Of a DNA stretch of 64,000 nucleotides, positions 29,734 to 40,600 are shown piece by piece. Under the pieces are notes generated by a model, which saw nothing but the letters and a program-made list of their open reading frames with translations, searched no databases and had not been told where the DNA came from. The DNA is taken from assembly GCF_000745485.1 (NCBI RefSeq), contig NZ_JQJK01000015.1:124001-188000 (forward strand), written 5' to 3'. The position numbers and the translations under genes are program-made. Each line of letters starts with the position of its first letter. Positions within the stretch are counted from its first letter, which is position 1. This DNA comes from Methanobacterium veterum (GTDB lineage Archaea > Methanobacteriota > Methanobacteria > Methanobacteriales > Methanobacteriaceae).

Positions 29734-32031
29734 ATGAAGCTTGTCGAATTTTTTGAAGAACTAGGTAAAGAGGATGTGGATGTTGCAGGTGGAAAAGGTG
29801 CAAACCTGGGAGAATTAACAAATGCCGGAATTAATGTACCTCCGGGATTTGTTATAACCTCTGAAACCTACGATAAATTTATAAAAGAAACAGGTATCTT
29901 TGATGAAATAATGAGCATTCTTGATGCTATAGATGTAAATGATACAAAAGAACTTCAAGGAGCTTCAGCAAGGATAAAAGAAATAATAATGAAAGCGTAT
30001 GTACCTGATGACATACGAACAACTATAATTGAAGCTTATAATGCATTATGCCAGAGAATTGGTAAAGAAAATGCATTTGTTGCAATAAGGTCTTCTGCAA
30101 CAGCAGAAGATCTTCCTGAAGCTTCATTTGCTGGACAACAAGATACATTCTTAAATATTAGGGGCCCAGAAGATGTCTTGATTTATGTGCAGAAATGCTG
30201 GGCATCTTTATTCGAATCCCGAGCTATTTTTTACAGGGAAGAAAATAATTTTGATCATTCCAAAGTTTATATTGCAGTAGTTGTTCAGGAAATGGTTAAT
30301 GCCGAAAAAGCAGGCGTGATGTTTACAGTTCACCCATCAACTGGTGAAGAACAAATACTACTTGAAGCTGCATGGGGACTCGGAGAAGCAGTAGTATCTG
30401 GTACTGTTACACCTGATACATATTGGGTGGATAAGAAAACAGGAAAGGTCTTTAACTGTAATATAAGTGAAAAGAACACCATGTTTACAAAGGATCCTGA
30501 GGCTGGAAAGACAGTACAACTGGACGTTCCAGAAGATCTTAAAAACAAAAGGGTTCTAAGCGATGAAGAAATTGCAGCACTTACCAAGCTTGGTGCAAGG
30601 ATTCAGGAACACTATGATTTCCCACAGGACACTGAATGGGCAATGGAAAACGGAAGAGTTTTCATGCTCCAGTCCAGACCTATAACTACACTCGGAATGA
30701 ACAATGGAACCGAAGCAAAAGAAGGTGCTGGAGAAGAAAGGACAATAATCACCAAAGGATTAGGTGCAAGTCCTGGAATGGCTTCAGGTACTGTTAAAAT
30801 AGTAAAAGACACAGATGAACTGGATAAAGTAGGAAACGGTGACATACTGGTTACAATCATGACAACACCTGATATGGTCCCTGCCATGAAAAGGGCAAAC
30901 GGAATCATAACTGATGAAGGTGGAGTGACCTGCCACGCAGCAATTGTTTCAAGGGAACTTGGAATATCCTGTGTTGTTGGAACCGGAGACGCAACAAAAA
31001 TCCTTAAAGAAAACGAGATGGTAACTCTCGATGGAAATAAAGGAATAGTTTACAAGGGCAAATTTGAGGAAGCAGGGAAAAAAGAAGCTGCTGAAGAACA
31101 ACCTGCAGCCGTTGCACAGGCACCTATTTTAACTGTTACGGAAGTTAAAGTCAATGTCAGTATGCCTGAAGCAGCTAAAAAAGCAGCTGCAACCGGTGCA
31201 GATGGAGTAGGGCTTCTCAGAACTGAACACATGATGTTAACCTCTGGAGTACACCCTAAAAAGTTCATAAATGATGGAAAAGAGGATGAACTCATAAAAA
31301 TCCTTGTGGAAAATGTTTTAAAAGTTGCAGACGAATTCTATCCAAAACCAGTTTGGTACAGGACTCTCGACGCACCTACAGATGAATTCATTTCTCTGGA
31401 AGGTGGAGAAGGCGAACCATACGAACATAACCCTATGCTCGGATGGAGAGGTATAAGAAGAGAACTGGACGAGCCTGAAATATTAAGGGCTGAATTCAAA
31501 GCAATTAAGAAACTTCATGAACAGGGCTACACCAACATTGGAATAATGATACCTCTAGTTCAACATCCTGATGAACTCAGAAGAGCTAAACAAATAGCTG
31601 AAGAAGTTGGACTTAAACCTCAAAAAAATATTGAGTTCGGTATCATGGTTGAAACACCTGGGGCAGCTCTTATAATTGAAGATTTCATTGCTGAAGGGCT
31701 TGACTTTGTAAGCTTTGGAACAAACGACCTTACTCAGTACACACTTGCTATTGACAGGAACAACGAAAACGTTGCAAAACTTTACTCTGAAGGACATCCC
31801 GCAGTTTTAAAACTCTTAGTTCGCGTTATAAAAATCTGTAACGAAGCAGGAGTTAAAACCAGTATCTGCGGACAGGCAGGAAGCATGCCTAAAATAGTTG
31901 AAAAACTTGTAGAAGCTGGAATTGAAAGCGTATCTGCAAATACAGACGCAGTTGCAACTGTAAGGGAAACAGTAGCGAGAGTAGAAAAGAAACTTGTCTT
32001 AAAAGCTGCAAGAAAAATGATGAGTGAATAA
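29734..32031 (+). CDS. ppsA: Phosphoenolpyruvate synthase
   Basis: Makes PEP from pyruvate and ATP for gluconeogenesis. The 765-residue protein has the ATP-grasp domain (GGKGANLGELTNAGINVPPGFV ... AIRSSATAEDLPEASFAGQQDTFLNI), the swivelling phosphohistidine domain (GVTCHAAIVSRELGISCVVG) and the PEP-binding barrel with LRTEHMML, FGTNDLTQYTLAIDRN and the catalytic Cys in KTSICGQAG. ATG 29734 gives MKLVEFFEELGKEDVDVAGG; an in-frame GTG at 29725 is less likely. A linker rich in Ala, Glu and Pro (KKEAAEEQPAAVAQAP) separates domains 2 and 3. Confidence 0.95.
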   Translation: MKLVEFFEELGKEDVDVAGGKGANLGELTNAGINVPPGFVITSETYDKFIKETGIFDEIMSILDAIDVNDTKELQGASARIKEIIMKAYVPDDIRTTIIEAYNALCQRIGKENAFVAIRSSATAEDLPEASFAGQQDTFLNIRGPEDVLIYVQKCWASLFESRAIFYREENNFDHSKVYIAVVVQEMVNAEKAGVMFTVHPSTGEEQILLEAAWGLGEAVVSGTVTPDTYWVDKKTGKVFNCNISEKNTMFTKDPEAGKTVQLDVPEDLKNKRVLSDEEIAALTKLGARIQEHYDFPQDTEWAMENGRVFMLQSRPITTLGMNNGTEAKEGAGEERTIITKGLGASPGMASGTVKIVKDTDELDKVGNGDILVTIMTTPDMVPAMKRANGIITDEGGVTCHAAIVSRELGISCVVGTGDATKILKENEMVTLDGNKGIVYKGKFEEAGKKEAAEEQPAAVAQAPILTVTEVKVNVSMPEAAKKAAATGADGVGLLRTEHMMLTSGVHPKKFINDGKEDELIKILVENVLKVADEFYPKPVWYRTLDAPTDEFISLEGGEGEPYEHNPMLGWRGIRRELDEPEILRAEFKAIKKLHEQGYTNIGIMIPLVQHPDELRRAKQIAEEVGLKPQKNIEFGIMVETPGAALIIEDFIAEGLDFVSFGTNDLTQYTLAIDRNNENVAKLYSEGHPAVLKLLVRVIKICNEAGVKTSICGQAGSMPKIVEKLVEAGIESVSANTDAVATVRETVARVEKKLVLKAARKMMSE

Positions 32032-32062
32032 ACACTCATTTACTTATTTATTTTTTTTATAA
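32020..32062 (+). terminator. Terminator-like hairpin at the end of ppsA
   Basis: ATGAGTG at 32020-32026 pairs with CACTCAT at 32033-32039. The stop codon TAA (32029-32031) sits in the 6-nt loop, and a T-rich run follows to about 32059. Confidence 0.55.
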
Positions 32063-32120
32063 TTGGTTTGAATTTTTCAAAATTTAGTTATCTGAAAGAC
32101 TTTAAGCATGAAAAATCGAA

Positions 32121-32223
32121 GCATTCGAAAAATTATAAATTTTTCGATGCATCGAAATCACAGATTTCGATAGCTTGCAAAAAACATAGTTTTTTGCGCT
32201 CCAAAAACCGAAGGTTTTTGAGA
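32121..32223. repeat. Short-hairpin array 4 between ppsA and mfnA
   Basis: Four hairpins head to tail: GCAT(t)CGAAAAATT with AATTTTTCGATGC, loop ATA (32121-32150); ATCGAAATC/GATTTCGAT, loop ACA (32151-32171); GCAAAAAAC/GTTTTTTGC, loop ATA (32177-32197); and CAAAAACC/GGTTTTTG, loop GAA (32202-32220), extended by CTC/GAG. The linkers (AAGCATG before, TAGCT between) resemble those of arrays 2 and 3. Confidence 0.85.
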
Positions 32224-32366
32224 GATTTTTTTTAACTCAAAATCCAATAGAATTTTAGAAAATACTATTTGTATTTTGTAATATTTTCTCAACTTTAAAT
32301 TATTCAAGGTAAAATTTAATATTTGAAAAACCATATGTTTTTTCACTTCAAAATCATATTTTAAAG

Positions 32367-32375
32367 TTTATATAA
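32367..32375 (+). promoter_or_regulatory. Predicted TATA box for mfnA
   Basis: TTTATATAA follows TTTAAAG; transcription would begin just before GGGAG at 32390-32394 and the ATG at 32399, so the leader would be very short. The hairpin array upstream is then outside the mfnA transcript. Confidence 0.4.
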
Positions 32376-32398
32376 CAATTATTTTTCAGGGAGTTAAA

Positions 32399-33628
32399 AT
32401 GGATAAAAAAGGAATCACAAAACAGGAAATATCTGAAAAACTCAAAGAATTCAAAGAGGAGGACATGACCTACAGATCAGGAAGAATTTTAGGTTCAATG
32501 TGCACATGTCCTCATGAAGTTGGCCTTGAAGCATATAAAATGTTTTTAGAGTCTAATCTAGGTGATTCCGGTTTATTTAAAGGTACCCGGAAGATGGAGA
32601 AAGAAGTAATCCAGATGCTCGGAAACCTTCTTGGTAAAGAAGATGTCTGTGGGCATATTATAACTGGCGGCACTGAAGCAAACATAATGGCAATGAGGGC
32701 GGCAAGAAATTCAAGCAACATTAAAGATCCGGAGATAATAGTTCCTAAGTCTGCTCATTTTTCCTTTAAAAAGGCGGCAGATATGCTGTGCTTAAAACTC
32801 AGGGAAGCGGAACTTGATGAAAATTATAGGGTAGATGTAAATTCTGTAAAAGAGCTTATATCTGACAAGACTGTGGCAGTGGTTGGTATTGCAGGAACAA
32901 CTGAACTTGGAGTAATTGATCCTATAGAAGAGCTTTCCAAACTGTGCCTGGAAGAAAATATTTACCTGCACGTTGATGCGGCATTTGGAGGATTTACAAT
33001 TCCATTTTTAGGTCTTAGTGGTCGTAATCTTCCTAAATTTGATTTTTCGCTTGAAGGAGTTTCTTCTATTACTATAGACCCTCATAAAATGGGCCTTGCC
33101 CCAATTCCAACTGGTGGAATTATCTTTAGAGATAGGAGCTACCTTGAAAGCATAAGCACTGAAACACCTTACCTTACAGATAAGGAACAGTTTACAATTG
33201 TGGGTACAAGAACAGGTGCATCTACCGCCGCAACATGGGCACTGCTCAAATACTTTGGAAAAGATGGGTACTGTAAGATTGCAAAAGGATGTATGGAAGT
33301 CACAGAATACCTGGCGGAAGGAATCAAAAAATCAGGCTTTAACTTAATGGTTGAGCCTAAATTGAACCTTGTTGCATTTGATTCAAATGAAATAGAGATT
33401 GATACTATTGTAGATGAACTTAAAGAAGAGGGATGGGCAGTTTCAGTATCATCTTACCCTAGGGCCATAAGAATTGTTGTAATGCCTCATGTTAAGATGG
33501 AACATGTCAAAGAATTTACAGATGACCTATCTAAGATTCATGCAAAGCATGTTTTAAATGGCGTGCCTCAAGATGATGAAAGAGAGACGCATTTAAACTT
33601 AGTTGATAAAACACTACAGGGTAAATAA
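32399..33628 (+). CDS. mfnA: L-tyrosine decarboxylase MfnA
   Basis: PLP enzyme making tyramine for methanofuran (archaeal homologues also decarboxylate aspartate to beta-alanine for coenzyme A). The 409-residue group II decarboxylase shows GHIITGGTEANIMAMRAAR, HVDAAFGGFTIPFL with the PLP-contacting Asp, and the Schiff-base Lys in SITIDPHKMGLAPIPTGG. The start is supported by GGGAG at 32390-32394. The stop directly abuts the start of the fumarase subunit gene. Confidence 0.92.
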   Translation: MDKKGITKQEISEKLKEFKEEDMTYRSGRILGSMCTCPHEVGLEAYKMFLESNLGDSGLFKGTRKMEKEVIQMLGNLLGKEDVCGHIITGGTEANIMAMRAARNSSNIKDPEIIVPKSAHFSFKKAADMLCLKLREAELDENYRVDVNSVKELISDKTVAVVGIAGTTELGVIDPIEELSKLCLEENIYLHVDAAFGGFTIPFLGLSGRNLPKFDFSLEGVSSITIDPHKMGLAPIPTGGIIFRDRSYLESISTETPYLTDKEQFTIVGTRTGASTAATWALLKYFGKDGYCKIAKGCMEVTEYLAEGIKKSGFNLMVEPKLNLVAFDSNEIEIDTIVDELKEEGWAVSVSSYPRAIRIVVMPHVKMEHVKEFTDDLSKIHAKHVLNGVPQDDERETHLNLVDKTLQGK

Positions 33629-34129
33629 ATGATCACAAAAATAATTAAAACTCCAGCAACTCATGATGTAATCAAGGATCTTAAAGTGGGAGACAGGATA
33701 GAAATACGCGGCAAAATCTACACCGGTAGGGATGCCGCACTCCCAAAATTGATTAGATCGATTAAAAACGGCGAAAAGCTAATTGATATCGAGGGTTCTG
33801 CTATAATGCACACTGCAGTAAGTGATGCTGGGATATCACCTACTACAAGTAACAAAGAAGAAATCGAGGAAAGTATTCCCTTTCTTTCAGAGGCAGGAGT
33901 AAAGATCCATATTGGAAAAGGGGGATTAAGCGAGGAAACAATTAAAGCACTTGATAAATGGGGGTCTATTTTTGTTGTAACCCCTCCTGCTGCCGCCCTT
34001 CTTACAAGTAAAGTGGTTTCAAAACAAGTGGTTGCATTTGAAGAAGAAGGAATGGAGGCAATTCACGAACTGGAAGTTAATGGGCTTCCGGGTATTGTTG
34101 CGATTGCGCATGGGGAGTCTATTTATTGA
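33629..34129 (+). CDS. Fumarate hydratase class I, beta subunit (C-terminal domain type)
   Basis: The 166-residue protein corresponds to the C-terminal domain of class I iron-sulfur fumarases and tartrate dehydratases: LKVGDRIEIRGKIYTGRDAALPKLI, KIHIGKGGLSEETIKAL and VVTPPAAALLTSKVV. It interconverts fumarate and malate together with a separate alpha subunit that binds the cluster; the alpha gene is not in this window. Directly coupled to mfnA, although the pathways differ. Confidence 0.88.
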   Translation: MITKIIKTPATHDVIKDLKVGDRIEIRGKIYTGRDAALPKLIRSIKNGEKLIDIEGSAIMHTAVSDAGISPTTSNKEEIEESIPFLSEAGVKIHIGKGGLSEETIKALDKWGSIFVVTPPAAALLTSKVVSKQVVAFEEEGMEAIHELEVNGLPGIVAIAHGESIY

Positions 34130-34650
34130 ATATTTTTCCTGTTATAAATTACAAATCTCTTTTTTAAATTAAGACGAGGGTAATAATAAAAATTAAACAG
34201 TACAATTAATATTTTTTTAATATTTATGTTATAATTTGGTAATTTTAGTAATAATAAAAGTATTACTTTTTGATTAATATTATAAGAATTAAGGAGTAGT
34301 ATTATGACTTAATTTCATTTAATTTTACCTTAATAAAATTATTTTTGTATTATATGAGTTTTAACTATTATTTATTTTAAATAAACATATAATAAGTTAT
34401 ATAATTAATTAATCATGTAAAATTAGTCTTTATATAAAATAATACTTCTTAATATGTTTTGGAATTACATTACTAATATTTTAACAGTATTGGATAAAAA
34501 TTATTAAAAAATAAGTATTTTTTAACTAAAAATTATTAATTTATGTGTTTTTTTATTACAAAAAGGATAAATTTGACTCTAAATGTAATAATAAATATGT
34601 AATAAATAGTATTATATAATGCTTCATACTAACACACTTTTGGTGTCATT
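34130..34650. other. AT-rich region and promoter of the giant secreted protein
   Basis: About 520 bp of very AT-rich DNA with no supported coding frame. A TATA-like TATTATATAATG at 34609-34620 is the best promoter candidate for the downstream gene, and GGTG at 34640-34643 a weak ribosome site. It forms the left edge of the accessory island. Confidence 0.45.
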
Positions 34651-37600
34651 ATGAAGAAAAAATATGTATTTATTATACTCATAAGCATGTTTTTAATGTT
34701 AATTTCGATAACTGGAACTGTTTCAGCGGCTAATCATACTGTTAATCCTGGAGACAGTATTCAGTCTGTTATAAACAATGCTTCGTCTAATGACACTATT
34801 ATTGTTAATGATAACAACGGTTCTGCTTATACTTATACTGGAAATTTGATTATAAATAAAACACTGCAATTAAAAGCTAAATCTGGCAGTAAAGTAACTA
34901 TTAGGGCTTCTAATTCTTCAAAACCATCTATTACAGTGAATTCACTGGGAACGGGTGCTTTTATTCAGGGGTTCACAATTATTGGTGCCACTAACTCTTC
35001 GGGAATTTATTTAAATGGGGTTTTAAGTTGTAATATTACTGGAAATAATTTAAATGGTAATTATTATGGAGTTTATGTTTATGGTAGTTCGAGTAATAAT
35101 ATTGTATTGGGGAATACAATAGCAAATAGCACTTATTCTGGAATTATTTTAAATTCTAACAATAATACTGTACAGAATGATATTTTAACTGGTAATTTGC
35201 GAGGAATACTCCTTAGTGGAGGTAATTACAATACTATTCAAAATAACACTATAACAAACACGGGTTCTTATGGAATTGGATTAAATAATGCATATAATAA
35301 CATATTCCAGAAAAATACTATAGCCGGTAGCACTTCTTTTGGGTTAAATATCCAAAATGGTTCAAATGGCAATATAATTAGGAGTAACGTTATAAAAAAT
35401 AATAATTATGGAATTTACATTCTTAATTCAGCTATTACTATCACTTTCAATGAAATAACTGGAAATACTGTACATGGATTGTATTCTGTAAATGGAACAG
35501 CAAATGCAATAAATAATTGGTGGGGTTCTAACAATCTTACAGTATCATCAAGTAGTGGAAGTGATATTTATGGCAATGGGGGAACAGTAACCTACAATCC
35601 ATGGCTTGTACTTACTATTGGCAGTTCTTCGGATATTGTGTCTAAAAGTAGTTCTTCCAGTGTAACTGCAGATCTAACTCGTAATAATCAGGGAACTAAC
35701 ACATCTTCCTCTGGCACCGTTCCAGATGGTATACCAGTAAACTTTTCCAAAACATTGGGAACCATTAGCAGTCCTGTATCTACAAGAAATGGTAAGGCAA
35801 CTGCTACATTTAATTCAGGTACAACAACAGGTACAGCTACTGTTTCGGCTGTATTAGACAGACAAACAGTTAATAAAACAATTACTATTATATCTGGTGT
35901 ATACAATACCAGAACCAAGAAAACGTTCTCTACTATACAAGCCGCTATAAATGATGCTACTACTTCAAATGGCGATACTATACTGTTAGGGGGAGGCACT
36001 TACGCTGCAAATATAGTTATAAGTAAAAGGCTTAGTTTAATGCCCGCTTATGGTGGAAATGTAATACTTCAAGCATCAAATTCATCACTCCCTACAGTTA
36101 CTGCTTTTTATGGTGGAAGCGGTTCCTTAATTAAGGGTTTCACTATACGGGGGGCTACTAATTCTTATGGTGTTTATATAAGCTCTTATGTTAATAGTTG
36201 CAATGTCACTGGAAATATTATAACAAATAATTTATATGGGATCCTTATCGATGCAAACAGTACCCGTATATCTGGAAATAATATAACGGGCAACGCTCAT
36301 GATGGAATTTATTTTGAAAATGTAAACAATAATTATATAACTGGAAATAATGTGACAGCCAATGGCGGGAACGGAATTATTAATTACTATTCACGAAACA
36401 ATGCGATATCTGGTAATAAGGTAGCAAACAACACAGGTAATGGAATTGTTCTTTATTATGCCAATAATAACACTGTGTCTGGAAACAATGTAATGGGCAA
36501 CATTCAAGAAGGAATTTTTCTCTACAATTCAAACAGTACTATTGTGTCGGGAAATAATGTAACTGGAAATAATGCGGATGGAATTGCCATTGGATATGCA
36601 AATAACAACACATTATCTGGAAATAATTTGACTGCCAATGTCCATAACGGAATTGACATTAGTTATGCCAATAATAACACTATATCGGGAAATAGCATAT
36701 CTGGAAATAATGTAACTGTAGTGGGAGTTCATATCGAATATTCCAGTACTAATCGAGTATCCGGAAATAACATAACCTGCAATAGTATTAGTGGAATTTT
36801 CTTCAATGATGCACGCAATAACACTATCTCTGGAAACAATGTAACAGGCAATGATAGAGGAATTTACCTTTACAATTCAAACAGTACTGTTGTATCTGGA
36901 AATAATGTAAAAGATAATATTCTGGATGGAATTTGTCTCGATAGCTCGAATAATAACACTATATCTGTAAATGATGCATCATTCAATGGCTTAAATGGAA
37001 TCATTGTTGGATATGCAAATAATAACACCATATCTGGAAATAATGCAACTAATAATGTTCACCATGGAATTTATTTAGACCTTGCTAATGGTAATTGTGT
37101 ATCTGGAAATATTGCATCGAATAATGTTCTTAGTGGGATTTGTGCTGATAGTTCCAATAATACAACCTTAGTTGGGAGTAAAGTAACAGATAATGATCAA
37201 ATGGGCATTTTCATTACTTATTCAAATGGTATTTTAATATCTGGAAATAATGTAACGAAAAATGGTATAAATGGGACGATTTACGGTGGAATAATTATTG
37301 GTTATTCAAATAACAGCACTATATCTGAAAATAACATAACAAACAATACTGAAAACGGAATTCTCCTTTATAATTCACGTAATGATATTATATTTGGAAA
37401 TAATGTGACAAATAATACTGAAGGAATTGCCCTTCAAAATGCAAGTAATATCACTATATCTATGAATGATGCGATAAATAGCATTCTGAATGGAATTACT
37501 CTTCTTTATTCAAGTAATAATACAATCTCCAGAAACAACGTAACAAATAACCATTATGCAGGAATTTACGTAGATAATTCAGACAGTACTAGAATAACTG

Positions 37601-40600
37601 AAAATACCATAATTAATAATCAAAATGGTATTTATCTCTACTTTTCCCCAGCAACTGTTAATTTCAACAGAATTGCTCGAAACAGTGTAGGTGGACTTAT
37701 TAATGCGTATAGCAGCTTTGTAAATGCAACTAACAACTGGTGGGGTACTAATAATCCAACTGTATCTTCCAGTAATGTCAGCGATATATGCATTTTAGGT
37801 GGAAATGTCATTTATAACCCATGGATTGTATTGGCTGTGAATTCTGTGCACTGTATAAACGGTACTTTTAATATAACTGCGGATTTAACACATAATAATC
37901 ATGGAACTGATTTATCACAGTTAGGGCACGTCCCCGATGGAATAATTATTAATTTCACTACAGATTATGGAATAATTGTAAGAAATGTAAATACAATTAA
38001 TGGAAAAGCCGTATCCCAACTTAATTCTACTGTAAATAGTATAGCTAATATTACTGTCACTTTAGATAACCAGATAGTTTCTAAAACGGTTAATATATTT
38101 AATATATACAATACTGTAACTCAGAAAGGGTTTTCTAGCATACAAGCGGCAATTGATGATCTTTCAACCTCTGACGGTGATGTTATTGAGATTATGAGTG
38201 GAACTTATAGGGAAAATATTGTTGTAAATAAAAGGATAGTAATAATGGCCTTTCCTGGAGAAAATGTGACAATACAAGCTGTGAATTCTTTAAGTTCTAT
38301 TGTTACGGTGAATCCGGGTGTGACTGTTACAATTTTTAACTTGATATTTGCTAACGGTAATTATGCATCTGGTCCTGGTGGTGCTATTTATAATAGGGGT
38401 AATCTAACTGTAATTAACTGTACTTTTAGAAATAACACTGCTTATTGGGGTGGTGCTATCTGTAATGATGGCAATTTAACTGTAACTGGCAGTACTTTCA
38501 TGGGTAACACTGCAATTCATGATGGTGGTGCTATAAACAGTAACAACGTTTTAAACGTTAATAATTGTGTTTTCACAAATAATGTTGCGCAGCATGTTTG
38601 TGGTGCAATTATCAACTGGCAGGGAACTATGAATGTTACTGGAAGTGGTTTTACTGGTAACACTGCGGCAATGGAAGGTAGTACTATTGGTAATTATTAT
38701 GGCAGTGCCAATATTAACTTCAACCGGATTGTAGTAAGTGGAAATTATGGGCTTTACAATGCGAATGGTGGGGTTGTAAATGCTACAAATAATTGGTGGG
38801 GTTCAAATACAGACCCCACAACTAATTCAAGCAATATTCGCAACAATGGAGGAACAGTAACCTACAATCCATGGTTAGTATTAAACTTAACTGCTAATCC
38901 TACAAGAACTAATGGTAATTCAACAGTAACCGCTGATTTAACTCATAACAGTAATGGTGCTGATACTTCGTCGGGAGGTCATGTCCCGGATAATATACCT
39001 GTAAATTTCACAACCACATTAGGTAACATGGCTAGTCCAGTTTATACTAGGAATGGAAAGGCCATATTAACATTTAATTCAGGAACAGTCACTTCTGGAG
39101 TGGCAAGTGTCACTGCTACGTTGGATGGGCAAATTTTACAGATGAATATCACTATTGATGCAATTGCACCAACTGTAAATGCAACTCTCGCCACTGGACT
39201 TTACAATATTACTCAATATGTGAATTTAACAGCATCGGATGCCGTTGATTCAAATCCTGTTATTTATTACACTACTGATGGCAGCACTCCAACAACTTCA
39301 AGTACAGTATATGTTGGCCCTATTCTCCTAACCACAACTACTACTTTGAAATTCATGGCAGTTGATTTTACAGGTAATAAATCTCCTGTAGGTATTAAAT
39401 ATTATATCTTTTCACCTGTAGGTAATCTCAACACGGGTTTGGGTTATTCCAGTATACAAAATGCCATTGATGATATTTTAACTGTTAATGGCAATATTAT
39501 TGTAGTTGCAAATGGGACTTACCTTGAAAATATTGTGTTAAATAAGAACCTCACAATAACTCCTTATGATGGAAACGTGACAATTCAGGCTGCAAGTCCA
39601 AACAGCCCTATTATCACTATTAATTCGGGCGGAAACGGATCTTTAATTTTAGGATTTACTTTAACTGGTGCTAATGGAACATCCTCGTCAGGCATTTATC
39701 TCAACAATGCCAGCAACTGCACTATTATGGGGAATATTTTGACCAGTAATTATTATGGGCTGCTTCTTGCCAGTTCAACGAATAATACGATATGGGACAA
39801 CAACTTAACTGGTAATTTAATGGGAGGAATCTGGTTTAACAGTTCAGACAACAACACCATATATTCCAATATTATCACCAATAATTCTGGCCATGGAATT
39901 TATCTCTATAACTCAGGAAACACTTTGATAATGGCAAACACCGTCCAGAACAATTTAATGAATGGAATTGAACTCAACAATTCCAGTAACTGTACAATTT
40001 ATGAAAATACTATAACAGATAACCATCAAAATGGAATTAAAGCTACATCATCCTCTGCCGACATTAATTTCAATATAATTACTGGAAATACTTTTTACGG
40101 GCTTTATAATATGGGTAATGGAGCATTAAATGCCACTAACAACTGGTGGGGAACTAACAATCCTGTAGTTTCATTAACCAGTCCCAGTGACATTAACATA
40201 GCTGGAGGAACTGTAACATATGATCCATGGCTAGTGCTTAGCTTAACTGGTTCTATGATTACTGTGACACATAACAGTACATCTGACTGCGAGATAACTG
40301 CTGATCTAACCCAGGATAACCATGGGAATGATACTTCTTCCTCGGGAACAATACCTGATGGTCTGCCTGTGAATTTCACCACTACGCTGGGAACTATAAA
40401 CAGTACTGGGACCATTCGAAGTGGTAGGGCTATAGTAATTCTCACATCTAGTTCCTCAGATGGTGCAACAACAGTTGCAGCTACAGTGAATAACTGGCAG
40501 GTCTCTAAAGCGTTTCATAAGTCTTTCAGCAGTATTCAATCAGCTGTCAATGATCCTTTAACCATTGATGGTGACGTTATCTTTGTTACAAACGGGACAT

